Source: Prochlorococcus sp. AG-409-P01 (GTDB lineage Bacteria > Cyanobacteriota > Cyanobacteriia > PCC-6307 > Cyanobiaceae). From it: DNA of 54,528 nt. Positions within the stretch are counted from its first letter, which is position 1. Every line of letters begins with the position of its first letter. This document shows, one piece after another, positions 26,066-34,167 of this stretch. The notes under the pieces were generated by a model. It was not told the DNA's origin. It ran no database searches and was given only the letters and a program-made list of their open reading frames with translations. The translations under genes and the position numbers were made by a program. The DNA lies in contig QCKM01000010.1 in the NCBI GenBank assembly GCA_003215335.1, positions 1-54,528 of the forward strand, read 5' to 3'.

Positions 26066-26485
26066 TTAAGGATTTATTTGTTTCTTGCTCCAGCGATACC
26101 AAGTTGGCTTTTGATCAATTTTTTCTTTAATTCTTTCTCTTATAAGTTTAAAGTCTTTCTCTTGAGGCTCCCAGTCTTGATATAGGTCATTAGGCCATTG
26201 TTCTTTTTTAAACTGTCTCCCTGGATTTGGATCCATACCACGATTTTTCATTTCCTTTACTAGCTTTAAATATCTTTTATGAAGGTATTTACCCTTGTTA
26301 TAAAAAAATCTAACGTGCCCAGTATTTAAGGTGAACTCTTTAGGCAGATTTTCTTTTGTTTCGTGCCAACGTTTTGAATTGATTGAGCGTTGTAGAGCTG
26401 AGCCAATCATGAAAATTTCTCTATATTCTGCAATTAGGTGCTGATCAGATAATTCACACGGATTTACTAAGTTGATTCTTGTCAT
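26066..26485 (-). CDS. Pyrimidine dimer DNA glycosylase (T4 endonuclease V / DenV type)
   Basis: This enzyme cuts the glycosyl bond at UV-induced cyclobutane pyrimidine dimers and nicks the abasic site, starting base-excision repair. The 139 residues line up along their whole length with phage T4 DenV. MTRINLV gives the catalytic Thr2, DQHLIAEYRE places Glu23 exactly, then TGHVRFFYNKGKYLHKRYLKL and a C terminus KIDQKPTWYRW with the dimer-contacting WY. The length matches T4 (138). Such genes are known from phages and chlorella viruses, so lateral origin is plausible. It stands alone and leftward. Confidence 0.93.
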   Translation of the reverse strand: MTRINLVNPCELSDQHLIAEYREIFMIGSALQRSINSKRWHETKENLPKEFTLNTGHVRFFYNKGKYLHKRYLKLVKEMKNRGMDPNPGRQFKKEQWPNDLYQDWEPQEKDFKLIRERIKEKIDQKPTWYRWSKKQINP

Positions 26486-26768
26486 TCAAAGAGCGCGAGA
26501 ATGGCTGATCAGATTGTGTTCTACAAGTTTGAAGACAAATTCCCAACTCTCAGCGATCGCTGACGAACACCGTTTAATCTCTGCTCATTAGGAAGCTTGA
26601 GATGTCAGTCATGCCAACTTATTTGCGTTAATAGTACCGTGTGACCAAAGTCTGAATAGAATAGGTGCATATAGGTAAACATCTTTCCTATATAGGATAA
26701 AAAGGATGGTCCGCAGGCTTGTTATGAGCCGATCAATCTAAAATCACTATCAATAAGACAACTGCTAG

Positions 26769-27107
26769 ATGGCTTGTAACTTCGCTATTTCCCAACCTGC
26801 TGCAGCTGAATTAATAAGACAATCTGCATTTGGAGGGACTCCTGGTGAAATGTATATTGATTTGGTGCCAGATGGGTTTGATGAAGGTTGGTTGTTTATT
26901 CGGTTGAGATGTGGAAAAGAAGAGGGCAGTCCTATTGCAAGAACAGATGGGATCACCTTATTTGCGCCTTCTGATCAACTTAGTTTATTAGAAGGGTTAA
27001 GTCTTGATTATTACGGAGATTTGAGTGGCGGAGGTTTTATGATTAGCACCCCAGAAGGTGCCCAAAGGAGTACATGCGGCTCTGGTTTTAAGATGATTGC
27101 AAAGTAA
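26769..27107 (+). CDS. IscA/HesB-like protein with reduced cysteine set
   Basis: A 112-residue protein with the layout of A-type Fe-S carriers: an N-terminal helix (SQPAAAELIRQSAFGG), a beta core (YIDLVPDGFDEGWLFIRLRCG), DGITLFAPSDQLSLLEGLSLDY trimmed to DQLSLLEGLSLDY, and a C-terminal GGFMISTPEGAQ then CGSGFKM. Canonical IscA has three Cys, one plus a CGC. Here only C48 and C103 lie near those places, and the C-terminal CGCG is reduced to CGSG. Cluster binding may be altered or lost. It resembles a picocyanobacterial variant rather than core IscA/SufA. Confidence 0.65.
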   Translation: MACNFAISQPAAAELIRQSAFGGTPGEMYIDLVPDGFDEGWLFIRLRCGKEEGSPIARTDGITLFAPSDQLSLLEGLSLDYYGDLSGGGFMISTPEGAQRSTCGSGFKMIAK

Positions 27108-27244
27108 TTGTTAATAGCAATCAATCTTCTATTCTTAGTATTTGTATAGTTATTTATCCTGGGGTTTAGACCGAGTACAAATTAGCTATTTTTCTCTATT
27201 GAAAGACTCTTGAATAACTAAGTAGTTAGGCTTAAAATGATTGT

Positions 27245-27421
27245 CTACTGTGTAACTTGCATAGCTGGAATCATTTTCCCACCATCCTGATCATCGTCGT
27301 CATCAAAAGCCCTAGCAAGAAGCTCAAGTACAACTACTATGCCTATTGGATAATAACACCAAAGGATTGCTTTCCAGATTGAAAAACTATCCGTTGATAC
27401 TTGTAGTTCATTTAGTGACAT
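27245..27421 (-). CDS. Small single-TM acidic protein of the hli-associated array
   Basis: A 58-residue protein starting at ATG 27421. One hydrophobic helix (AILWCYYPIGIVVVLELLA, residues 18-36) is followed by an unusual run of Asp residues (FDDDDDQDGGKMIP). The same architecture occurs in other Prochlorococcus genomes as far as I recall, but no function is known. It is the last member of a leftward series of tiny genes that starts with two hli genes. Confidence 0.62.
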   Translation of the reverse strand: MSLNELQVSTDSFSIWKAILWCYYPIGIVVVLELLARAFDDDDDQDGGKMIPAMQVTQ

Positions 27422-27470
27422 GGAAGGAAAAAGAGAAGGTAAATGTCTTTGAATTGTTAAATAAGTATCT

Positions 27471-27572
27471 TCAGTTAGTTGATCTATTTCTTGACAACTC
27501 TCTGAAGAGTGAAGCTCCTATGTAAAACAAAGCAGCAAGTGATGTTAATAGAAGTATTGAGGAGAAATTCAC
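27471..27572 (-). CDS. Tiny membrane protein overlapping its upstream neighbour
   Basis: A 33-residue frame starting with GTG, whose start overlaps the stop of the upstream 35-residue frame by three bases. It contains one hydrophobic helix (FSSILLLTSLAALFYIGASL) followed by a basic end (RELSRNRSTN). Either a coupled tiny gene or the second half of a single small membrane protein split by a frameshift. Confidence 0.45.
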   Translation of the reverse strand: MNFSSILLLTSLAALFYIGASLFRELSRNRSTN

Positions 27573-27676
27573 AAGACACCTGCCGAGCCAGCCGCTAAAC
27601 CTGTGATACAGAAAAAAGCAAACTCAAGCAACTCTCTAAATGGTGAATTTAGAGCATTAGCAATCTTTTTAGACAT
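27569..27676 (-). CDS. Tiny membrane protein, 35 residues
   Basis: A frame from ATG 27676 preceded by a TGTATCACA-type spacer and a purine-rich AGGAGG-like stretch further up (on the minus strand CCTCC lies ahead in the wrong sense, so no firm ribosome site). It encodes a basic/amphipathic start (SKKIANALNSPFRELLEF) and a hydrophobic end (AFFCITGLAAGSAGVL). With the overlapping frame it could form one 68-residue two-helix protein after a single frame change. Confidence 0.45.
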   Translation of the reverse strand: MSKKIANALNSPFRELLEFAFFCITGLAAGSAGVL

Positions 27677-27778
27677 TGTGATACATCAATAGACAACTGA
27701 AAAAAGGAGGATTAACTAATTGGAAAGTGTGCTTTTATTTAAACTTCATAAGAACTGATTCTATTGGGTTTGGTAAAT

Positions 27779-27961
27779 TCAAAAAAGGTAAATACCTTTT
27801 GATTGAAAGAATATATGAACAGCTGGATTGTGAAGATACTGATTGTGAAATTCCACGATCAGAAACGAGAAGAGCAATGAACTGCTAATCAAGAATCCAG
27901 CTAGAAATAATTGACTTTCTCTATTGTGATTTTGATGAGAAATAATAGTTGATGTTGCCAT
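27779..27961 (-). CDS. Possible 60-residue single-TM protein
   Basis: ATG frame with a polar N terminus (STIISHQNHNRESQ), one hydrophobic segment (LFLAGFLISSSLLFSFLIV) and a short aromatic tail. It lies between other tiny leftward genes and in the same orientation. No family recognised. Confidence 0.42.
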   Translation of the reverse strand: MATSTIISHQNHNRESQLFLAGFLISSSLLFSFLIVEFHNQYLHNPAVHIFFQSKGIYLF

Positions 27962-28005
27962 GATCCATTAGAAGCAAAATGAGTTAGAGATAGACGCCAA
28001 TCATG

Positions 28006-28179
28006 TTAGATTCTGCATCCAAGCCGAATCTGACCGGAATCAATAAGTTCCCCCAGTCTTAATGCAGCCTCTTGCTCACATTTTGAGAAACTTAGTTGAT
28101 TGACAGCTACCCATCTCAATTCTTCCAAGGTGACGATTCCACTTGATATTGAAGATAGAAAGAGTTTGCCAATAGCCAT
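28006..28179 (-). CDS. Small conserved-type protein (57 residues)
   Basis: ATG frame 28179 to TAA. The protein is soluble and helical, with IVTLEELRWVAVNQ, FSKCEQEAALRLGELIDSG and an ending QIRLGCRI. The layout resembles short proteins that recur in Prochlorococcus genomes, but no function is known to me. It is downstream of the two hli genes on the same strand. Confidence 0.62.
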   Translation of the reverse strand: MAIGKLFLSSISSGIVTLEELRWVAVNQLSFSKCEQEAALRLGELIDSGQIRLGCRI

Positions 28180-28274
28180 TAGTAAGGACCTCTCAATTTG
28201 AAAACTCAGAGGAGCTTTTATAGATCCCTTGAATAAATTGACTTATAGGTTTGAAAGGATTTAATTCCATGACT

Positions 28275-28382
28275 CTAGAAAACTCCGGGAACGATTTGTC
28301 CAGTGAATGCGTAGGTTCCTAGAGCAGCAAATATGCCGATCATTGCCCACCTACCGTTTTGAAGCTCAGCTTTTTCGTTCAT
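28275..28382 (-). CDS. hli: High-light-inducible protein, 35 residues
   Basis: A very short HLIP (Scp) of the chlorophyll-a/b-binding superfamily. After NEKAE it shows the diagnostic chlorophyll-binding helix LQNGRWAMIGIFAALGTYAF with the N-x-R/W-A-M pattern, and ends TGQIVPGVF, the usual C terminus of these proteins. HLIPs sit in the thylakoid membrane, bind chlorophyll and carotenoid and protect photosystem assembly under excess light. It is 28 bases downstream of a second hli gene, so probably cotranscribed. Confidence 0.9.
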   Translation of the reverse strand: MNEKAELQNGRWAMIGIFAALGTYAFTGQIVPGVF

Positions 28383-28410
28383 TGTTTTGTTGATTATTTA
28401 GTGAGGGGTG

Positions 28411-28551
28411 TTAAATAATTCCAGGTACAACTTGTCCTGTTGATACATAGGCACCTATCAAGGCCCAAAAACCTATCATTGCTGCCCATCCATTCATACG
28501 TTCAGCCAGACGCGGTGAAGCAATTGCTTCAAGTTGTGGAGATTTTTCCAT
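28411..28551 (-). CDS. hli: High-light-inducible protein, 46 residues
   Basis: HLIP with a short N-terminal stretch (EKSPQLEAIASPRLAER), then the core MNGWAAMIGFWALIGAYV and the typical end STGQVVPGII. In the core the usual Arg after N-G is replaced by Trp (MNGWAAM), while the upstream Glu/Arg of the family is present in AERMN. It is the first gene of the leftward array and has an inverted repeat and an AT-rich promoter region in front. Confidence 0.9.
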   Translation of the reverse strand: MEKSPQLEAIASPRLAERMNGWAAMIGFWALIGAYVSTGQVVPGII

Positions 28552-29200
28552 TGAATTAAAAGAAAGAAGTAAGCCGCACAGAAGCAAGCTGTTAAGAACT
28601 ATAACAAATATGTTACGTAGTGTGACGGTTCGGCTTGCCGTATTGGCTTAGTTAATTAAGAAAACTCCTCTAGAAGGATTGTTCAGAAATGGATCTAACC
28701 ATTTACTAATCTTAAGAATTGATATTACTTTCTTCTTATAAATATTAATAAATTTTTGATATTTTAGCTTAAATATAAGCATCTGCTTGTAACTTAGATC
28801 AAAATAATAGACTTTTATGTCTACCAGTATGTTGGCTTGCCTATGTGAAATTCCGCAATATTTAATGAGTGATGAATCGAATCTTATGATATTTTAACCG
28901 TTTATCGCTTATAGATTATCTGGATATTTCTATTTGTTAATTATTGTCGAGAACTGGTATAGACGCATTGTCCGATAGTTGGAGGTGGCCAAGAGTCTCT
29001 ATTCTGTTTGGCAACCATAGATGTTTCACAAAGTATTTATTTAGATTTTTATTGGCAATAACAGAGTTTCTCAATGGCTTGGTACAGATTGAGAGGAGAG
29101 TTTTTTATTTAAAAGGATAATTGTGATCTTAAGGAAGCAAAAGTAAATAATTTTGGACTATTTCTCAGAACAGCTAGCAGGAATTTGTTTTTGAGCGTTG
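28552..29200. other. 649-bp AT-rich region upstream of the hli array, no gene seen
   Basis: No frame in it is convincing on either strand. The left end carries the hli promoter candidate. The middle is very AT-rich with runs of ATTAATAAATTT type. A rightward 26-codon frame from about 28818 is too short to support. The region probably contains regulatory DNA or unrecognised small RNAs. Confidence 0.5.
28602..28615 (-). promoter_or_regulatory. Inverted repeat in the hli promoter region
   Basis: TAACAAATATGTTA is a near-perfect palindrome (TAACA and TGTTA arms) 51 bases upstream of the first hli start. On the minus strand it is followed closely by TATAGT, a good -10 element. An operator overlapping this promoter is plausible; the regulator is unknown. 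It is not a canonical NtcA site (GTA-N8-TAC). Confidence 0.4.
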
Positions 29201-29404
29201 CTATTTTGATTCCTCTCTTATCCATTCTCTATACCACTGGCGATCGTCAAGCCAGCGAATTATTGGCCAATTAATCAGGATGGAGGCAATTAAAATTGTG
29301 ATTGCTGGAAATTCTTTAGAGCAAGTAGCAAAGAGAAGATTTGGCACAACTGCCATTAGACCTGCAGTAAGAAGAGCTCTTCTTGGGGACATTTTTCTGC
29401 GCAT
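29201..29404 (-). CDS. Small two-helix membrane protein
   Basis: A 67-residue protein with a basic start (RRKMSPRRALL), two hydrophobic stretches (LTAGLMAVVPNLLFATC and AITILIASILINWPIIRWL) and a charged tail (DDRQWYREWIREESK). The positive-inside start supports a membrane topology. The overlapping rightward frame lacks comparable structure. Function unknown. Confidence 0.5.
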   Translation of the reverse strand: MRRKMSPRRALLTAGLMAVVPNLLFATCSKEFPAITILIASILINWPIIRWLDDRQWYREWIREESK

Positions 29405-29540
29405 TTCTTTTTATAGTGAAAAGTTGGAAAAGTTTTTTGGATTCCTTTTAATCGAGTGGTGTCAATAGCTTTTTTGCTTTCAGTGGTAAGTTGTTAATGG
29501 AAGTCATTTAATTGGATTGAATTTACTTAAGTTAGGTGAT

Positions 29541-29876
29541 ATGGACCTTAAGAATTTATCAGTCCAGGAAAGGCTCAAATTACTTGTGGAGTCACTTGAT
29601 GGTGACGAAAAAACTAATGAGAGCTTATCTAGGTGTAAGGATTCAGAAGCAATGCTCGATGTTCTTCTTGATATCTCCTCTAAGTTGGGACTTGGACTTA
29701 CTACAGATGATTTGACGCAGAATCCACCAATTCGTGATTGGATTTGGTGGAAAAATAAAGAAGCTCTTGTGAATTTGGGTGATGAAAACCTGCGTTATCA
29801 AGGAGATAGTTCAGGTAAGACAAGATGGGACGCGTGGACTATTAGTTTCTTTAAGTTTTTAGGGATTTGGCGTTGA
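29541..29876 (+). CDS. Conserved-type hypothetical protein with Trp-rich end
   Basis: From ATG 29541 this is a 111-residue soluble protein; an upstream TTG at 29517 could add eight residues. The first part is helical (LSVQERLKLLVESLDGDE), followed by AMLDVLLDISSKLGLGLTTD, reminiscent of Nif11-like N-terminal regions, and then PPIRDWIWWKNKEALVNLGD. That likeness is weak and I assign no function. A strong hairpin terminator follows. Confidence 0.6.
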   Translation: MDLKNLSVQERLKLLVESLDGDEKTNESLSRCKDSEAMLDVLLDISSKLGLGLTTDDLTQNPPIRDWIWWKNKEALVNLGDENLRYQGDSSGKTRWDAWTISFFKFLGIWR

Positions 29877-29891
29877 GCTGCAAATCACTTG

Positions 29892-29922
29892 CATAAAAAA
29901 CCCCTGCTTGAGCAGGGGTTGT
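29892..29922. terminator. Bidirectional terminator between the small gene and rpsD
   Basis: AACCCCTGCT pairs with AGCAGGGGTT with a minimal loop. An A-run precedes it on the plus strand, so read leftward the hairpin is followed by TTTTTT. It is therefore a strong terminator for rpsD and may also stop the rightward gene, whose stop is about 20 bases away. Confidence 0.85.
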
Positions 29923-29980
29923 AATGCGGTTGGAGTAGTAGTATTGAAATTCTCCGAGATTCGTTGCAATAACTGAGCCG

Positions 29981-30589
29981 TCAGACCTTACGTGAGTAGT
30001 ACTCAACAACTAGCAGCTCATTGATCTCGAGCGCAACCCATTCGCGTTCGCACTTTCCTCCCACCTTTGCTGACATTTTTGATTTGTCTAGATCAAGATG
30101 GGGTGGGACGTTTGCTAGGCCTGGGAATTCCAAATTTGCCTCTGCAAGTTTTTTGCTCGCTTTGCGTTCACGAACTGCCACTACATCACCTGCTTTGCAT
30201 TGGTAGCTGGCAATGTCCAAAACTTTGCCATTGACAGTTACATGTCCATGGTTGACGAGTTGACGAGCTCCTGGGACTGTTGGACCGAAACCTAGTCGGA
30301 AACAAACATTGTCTAGCCGATTTTCAAGAAGCTTTAGGAGATTGGTTCCAGTGGAACCTTCTTGGGACCTAGCTTTTTTTACGTAGCGAACTAGTTGTCG
30401 CTCCGAAATTCCATAATTGAATCGTAGCTTCTGCTTTTCTTCTAGACGGATCGCATATTCGGAACGCTTGCGACGGGCTTGGCCGTGCTGACCTGGCGGA
30501 TGGGACCGCTTTGCGGCCTTCCGGGTGAGACCTGGCAGGTCTCCCAAGCGCCGCGTGATCCTCAAACGAGGGCCGCGGTATCGAGACAT
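29981..30589 (-). CDS. rpsD: 30S ribosomal protein S4
   Basis: S4 is a primary 16S rRNA-binding protein that nucleates 30S assembly. The 202-residue protein starts [20 protein letters not shown], contains the [20 protein letters not shown] segment and the S4 RNA-binding domain ([25 protein letters not shown] trimmed: [19 protein letters not shown], then [10 protein letters not shown]). It ends VVEYYSRKV. Length and motifs are typical for cyanobacteria. It stands alone leftward, divergent from yidD. Confidence 0.98.
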   Translation of the reverse strand: MSRYRGPRLRITRRLGDLPGLTRKAAKRSHPPGQHGQARRKRSEYAIRLEEKQKLRFNYGISERQLVRYVKKARSQEGSTGTNLLKLLENRLDNVCFRLGFGPTVPGARQLVNHGHVTVNGKVLDIASYQCKAGDVVAVRERKASKKLAEANLEFPGLANVPPHLDLDKSKMSAKVGGKCEREWVALEINELLVVEYYSRKV

Positions 30590-30652
30590 AAGGGAACCTA
30601 AAGAAAGGACAAACGTGACGGTGACCAGTCATGCTGTAACAGAAGGTTCAGA

Positions 30653-30931
30653 ATGACGGCAACAATGCACGAACTAATTACTCTATCTCGCGGCATACAA
30701 AAAAAAGTCAATCAAGCCTTGAGTTCTTTTCTTTTAACCCTTATAGGTCTTTATAGAAGATGGGTGTCTCCTTTGATAGGACCTCGCTGTCGCTTTATTC
30801 CTACTTGTAGTGAATATGGTTTGGAGGCTATTAGTCGACATGGGCCTTGGCGAGGCGGTTGGCTAACTGTTCGACGCCTTTCTCGTTGTCATCCTTTTAC
30901 GCCATGTGGTTGTGACCCAGTCCCTGAATAA
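30653..30931 (+). CDS. yidD: Membrane protein insertion efficiency factor YidD
   Basis: YidD helps YidC insert proteins into the membrane. The 92-residue protein has an amphipathic N-terminal helix and the unmistakable core [18 protein letters not shown] followed by [20 protein letters not shown] and the CGCDPVP end. The first 20 residues are variable; the ATG at codon 5 is an alternative start. Its TAA overlaps the ATG of the glutaredoxin-like gene (30929-30933). Confidence 0.93.
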   Translation: MTATMHELITLSRGIQKKVNQALSSFLLTLIGLYRRWVSPLIGPRCRFIPTCSEYGLEAISRHGPWRGGWLTVRRLSRCHPFTPCGCDPVPE

Positions 30932-31242
30932 TGTCTGATTTTCAATTGATTTTATACACTCGACGAGGGTGCTGTTTATGTGAGGGACTGGAAAAGCGGT
31001 TAAAGAGTCTTTCTCTTGACCAGTTATCACCCCCTTTGCAGCTTCAAGTTATTGATATTGACGATCATGCTGTACCTGGTCATTTAAGAGCAAGCTTTGA
31101 TAATGAAGTGCCAGTGTTGGTGCTTTTGACAATTGATCAGAACCATTCGAGTGTGCTGCCAAGGGTTTCACCGAGATTAAAAGAGGAAGGCCTCTCCCGA
31201 TGGTTGCAAAGAAATTGCACTAAGGTTCTTGGCTTGAACTGA
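30931..31242 (+). CDS. Glutaredoxin-like (DUF836) thioredoxin-fold protein
   Basis: A 103-residue thioredoxin-fold protein of the DUF836/glutaredoxin-like group. The N-terminal strand [19 protein letters not shown] holds a CCLC motif in the position of the redox CxxC, and EVPVLVLL is the cis-proline strand. Electron partners are unknown. The gene overlaps yidD by one base and lies 28 bases before murE, a probable operon. Confidence 0.8.
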   Translation: MSDFQLILYTRRGCCLCEGLEKRLKSLSLDQLSPPLQLQVIDIDDHAVPGHLRASFDNEVPVLVLLTIDQNHSSVLPRVSPRLKEEGLSRWLQRNCTKVLGLN

Positions 31243-31270
31243 AAATGTTCCATTTTTTAGCTTAGTTTTG

Positions 31271-32800
31271 ATGCCAAAAAGGTTTCACTCACTCCTAAGC
31301 GCAGTTGGTTTGGATGTGCCTTCTGGAATGTCTAATCCCTTGATTGGGAGGCTCACTTGTGACTCTCGCAAGGCAGCTGCTGAAAGTTTGTTTTTGGGTT
31401 TGCCTGGTGAGACTGTAGATGGGGGAAGATATTGGAAAGAGGCTTTTTCTGCTGGCTCTGTTGCGGGTGTTATTAGTGCTTCAGCAGCATTCGAAAATCC
31501 ACCTGGACCATTAGATCCAATAGTGGTTTTGCCAGAGCCAGTTCGTCAATATATGGGAGAGATTGCAGCGGCTTTTTGGGACTTCCCTTCTTCCGGGATT
31601 GATCTCATTGGAGTGACAGGCACTAATGGCAAAACGACCACTGCTTATTTGATCGAACATCTAAGCAGTTCATTGGGACGGCCAACAGGTCTTTGGGGAA
31701 CGTTATTTAATCGCTGGCCAAGCCAAAGCATGGCAGCAACTCACACAACTGATTTTGCAGATACTCTGCAGGCTCAAATTTTTAAAGCACTTCAAGCAGG
31801 TGCTCAGATCGGTGTAATGGAGGTGAGTTCACATGCTCTTATCCAGCATCGAGTTGCTGGATGTCGATTTTCAGGAGCAGTGTTTACCAATTTGACTCAA
31901 GACCATCTTGACTATCACTCAACCATGGAGGCATATTTCGAAGCCAAAACTAAATTGTTTAAACCACCTCTTTTTTCCAATTCGCTAAAAAGCAGAGCAG
32001 TTGTAAATGTCGATGATCCTTGGGGAGCAAAGTTGGCTAGTGATTTGGGCCAAGCTTGTTGGCGAAGTTCCTTGTCGGAGAAGAAATTTAAAGGAGCTAG
32101 AGCTGATCTGATTATTACGGACGTTGAAATGACTTCTTTAGGGGTCAAAGGAAGATTGATTAGTCCAATGGGAGAGGGACATTTTGTATCGCCACTTATT
32201 GGTCAATTTAATTTAATGAATTTTCTTCAGGCTGTTGGAGCTCTTTTGCAACAAGGATTGGCATTGCCATTACTTTTGAAAGCCGTTAAGAATTTTCAGG
32301 GAGTGCCAGGCAGGATGGAGTTGATTCAACTCTCGGAGGGATCCGATTCTTGCAAGTTGCCTACTGTTTTGGTTGATTATGCTCACACCCCTGATGGCTT
32401 AGAGAATGCGCTTGCTGCTTCAAGACCTTTTACACGTAGGGAATTGATATGTGTTTTTGGATGTGGTGGAGATCGCGATCGTGGTAAAAGGCCACAGATG
32501 GGGGCAATTGCGTCTGCCTTGGCAGATCGAGTGGTTGTGACTTCAGATAACCCTCGTACAGAAGACCCTCAGCAGATTTTGAATGATATTGTTAGTGGTA
32601 TACCTTCAAATATTTTGAAGAATGTTGAAGTGGATAGGGCAATAGCCATTGCAATGGCTATTGCAATGGCTGACCCAGAAGATCTTGTGCTTATTGCAGG
32701 CAAGGGACATGAGAATTATCAGATTATTGGCACTCAAAAAAATGATTTTGATGATCGTGTAGAGGCTAGAAATGCTTTGCGATTGCGTTTGAGTAGTTAA
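31271..32800 (+). CDS. murE: UDP-MurNAc-tripeptide synthetase MurE
   Basis: MurE adds the third amino acid, here predicted meso-diaminopimelate, to UDP-MurNAc-L-Ala-D-Glu during peptidoglycan synthesis. The 509-residue ligase has [18 protein letters not shown] for ATP, the [11 protein letters not shown] segment, [15 protein letters not shown] (VDYAHTP) and the DNPRTEDP motif that marks meso-DAP specificity. The ATG at 31271 is preferred over the adjacent TTG. Near the end the coding DNA contains a short tandem repeat giving AIAMAIAMA (about 32640-32670). It converges with the aminotransferase gene 15 bases on. Confidence 0.95.
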   Translation: MPKRFHSLLSAVGLDVPSGMSNPLIGRLTCDSRKAAAESLFLGLPGETVDGGRYWKEAFSAGSVAGVISASAAFENPPGPLDPIVVLPEPVRQYMGEIAAAFWDFPSSGIDLIGVTGTNGKTTTAYLIEHLSSSLGRPTGLWGTLFNRWPSQSMAATHTTDFADTLQAQIFKALQAGAQIGVMEVSSHALIQHRVAGCRFSGAVFTNLTQDHLDYHSTMEAYFEAKTKLFKPPLFSNSLKSRAVVNVDDPWGAKLASDLGQACWRSSLSEKKFKGARADLIITDVEMTSLGVKGRLISPMGEGHFVSPLIGQFNLMNFLQAVGALLQQGLALPLLLKAVKNFQGVPGRMELIQLSEGSDSCKLPTVLVDYAHTPDGLENALAASRPFTRRELICVFGCGGDRDRGKRPQMGAIASALADRVVVTSDNPRTEDPQQILNDIVSGIPSNILKNVEVDRAIAIAMAIAMADPEDLVLIAGKGHENYQIIGTQKNDFDDRVEARNALRLRLSS

Positions 32801-32814
32801 TGTTTGGAATAATT

Positions 32815-34020
32815 CTACTTTGAAATTGATATGAGGGCTTCTTTTAAAGCTTTCATATCTTTGTTGTTGGTAGTTATATGAAAGCAAGCTCTTAGACAAA
32901 CAGGATCTTCTAGATCTCTTATACATACTCCTAATCTGCTAAGGCATTTAACTGTTTCCTTAGACTGATCTTTATTAGTGAGGCTAAAGCTAACTAGTCC
33001 TGCAGGAGGATAGCCATTCAGTATTGGGTCTAGTCCTTTCAGGTTTTTTAGCTCTTCCCATACTTCAGAACTGAAATGCCGAATTTTTTTTATTCTTTCT
33101 TTATTCGTACCTTCTTGTTCTAAAAGCTCTAGAGAACAACGTAGCCCTGCTAAGAGTGGAACACATGACGTTGCGACTTCAAAACGGCGACTATCGTTAT
33201 AACAATTTAAGTTCGCATTTTGCTTAAAGGATCCTTCGTGTTGCAGGCTCTTCCATCCAATAATTGTTGGACTTGCCTTGCTTAAAACTCTTTCAGAGAG
33301 GACGACGGCTCCAAGTCCCTCTGGTCCACAAGCCCATTTGTGTCCAGTAAAAGCAAAAATATCTGCACTAGAAGCTTCTGAACCAATCGGAAGTTGCCCA
33401 AAGCTTTGGGCTGCATCAACAAGTAAAAAGGGTTTTTGTGGATGCTCTTCGAGAAGATCTGCAATTGCCTTGATTGGGATTAGTTGTCCAGTATTCCAAA
33501 GGATGTGAGAGACAACTACTAGGCGAGTTTTTGGACTGAGATATTGCTCAAAGCTTGTAAGCACGGAAGCCTTAGTTTCACTTCGATTACTAAACCCTTC
33601 CCTCAGTTGTTTAACAGGAAGGATATCTATGCCTAGCTGGTGGCGTCGAGCTAACTCTCGGCAGGCTGCCACAATTCCTGGATGCTCACAGTCGCTGATG
33701 AGTATCCTTTCACCTGGTTTAAATGGGAGGCCCCAAAGAGGTAATACACATCCAGTAGTTACGTTTTCAGTAAGAGCAATACGATTTGGAGTTACACCGC
33801 AAATATTTGCAAGCATTAGCCGAGTGGATTGGATCTCGCTTGCGACGTATGGCCAAACTTTGCTAGCGAATGGTCCTAGTTCTTGGATTTTGAGCCAACT
33901 GGTTGTGATTGCTTTAAGAGACGGTTCAGGCAGGGGACCTTGTCCTCCATAGTTGAAGTAGCTCTTGTTTTGAAGGGCAGGCATTAATGCCCTTAGATTT
34001 TGAGGCCTTTTTTGTTCCAA
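32815..34020 (-). CDS. Class V aminotransferase, cysteine desulfurase/C-S lyase-like
   Basis: A 401-residue PLP enzyme of the aminotransferase V fold. YFNYGGQGPLPEPSLKAI is the N-terminal segment, NRIALTENVTTGCVLPLW the PLP phosphate site, FLLVDAAQSFGQLPIG carries the Asp that binds the cofactor, and the Schiff-base lysine is in FTGHKWACGPEGLG. Cyanobacterial relatives include an L-cysteine/cystine C-S lyase (C-DES) and SufS-like proteins. A mobile catalytic Cys loop typical of SufS is not obvious, which favours the lyase type. Substrate is inferred only. Confidence 0.82.
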   Translation of the reverse strand: MEQKRPQNLRALMPALQNKSYFNYGGQGPLPEPSLKAITTSWLKIQELGPFASKVWPYVASEIQSTRLMLANICGVTPNRIALTENVTTGCVLPLWGLPFKPGERILISDCEHPGIVAACRELARRHQLGIDILPVKQLREGFSNRSETKASVLTSFEQYLSPKTRLVVVSHILWNTGQLIPIKAIADLLEEHPQKPFLLVDAAQSFGQLPIGSEASSADIFAFTGHKWACGPEGLGAVVLSERVLSKASPTIIGWKSLQHEGSFKQNANLNCYNDSRRFEVATSCVPLLAGLRCSLELLEQEGTNKERIKKIRHFSSEVWEELKNLKGLDPILNGYPPAGLVSFSLTNKDQSKETVKCLSRLGVCIRDLEDPVCLRACFHITTNNKDMKALKEALISISK

Positions 34021-34167
34021 GTGTCCTGGTTGCGTGGTAAAAGTTTTCTGAAATTCGTATTTAAAGTTAGCTAGTATTTTTCATTGATTTCATGAACTAC
34101 CTCTATTTTAAGTTTATTTCAAATGTTCATTTGCCATGGCAAGAGTATATTTGTCTGTTTGATAGAT

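Noticed and set aside
28818-28900. 26-codon rightward frame with two Cys near the start
   Set aside because: Too short and isolated to support without comparative data.
29280-29468. 62-codon rightward frame
   Set aside because: It is antisense to a membrane-protein frame with two clear hydrophobic segments and basic flanks, which is the more credible gene.
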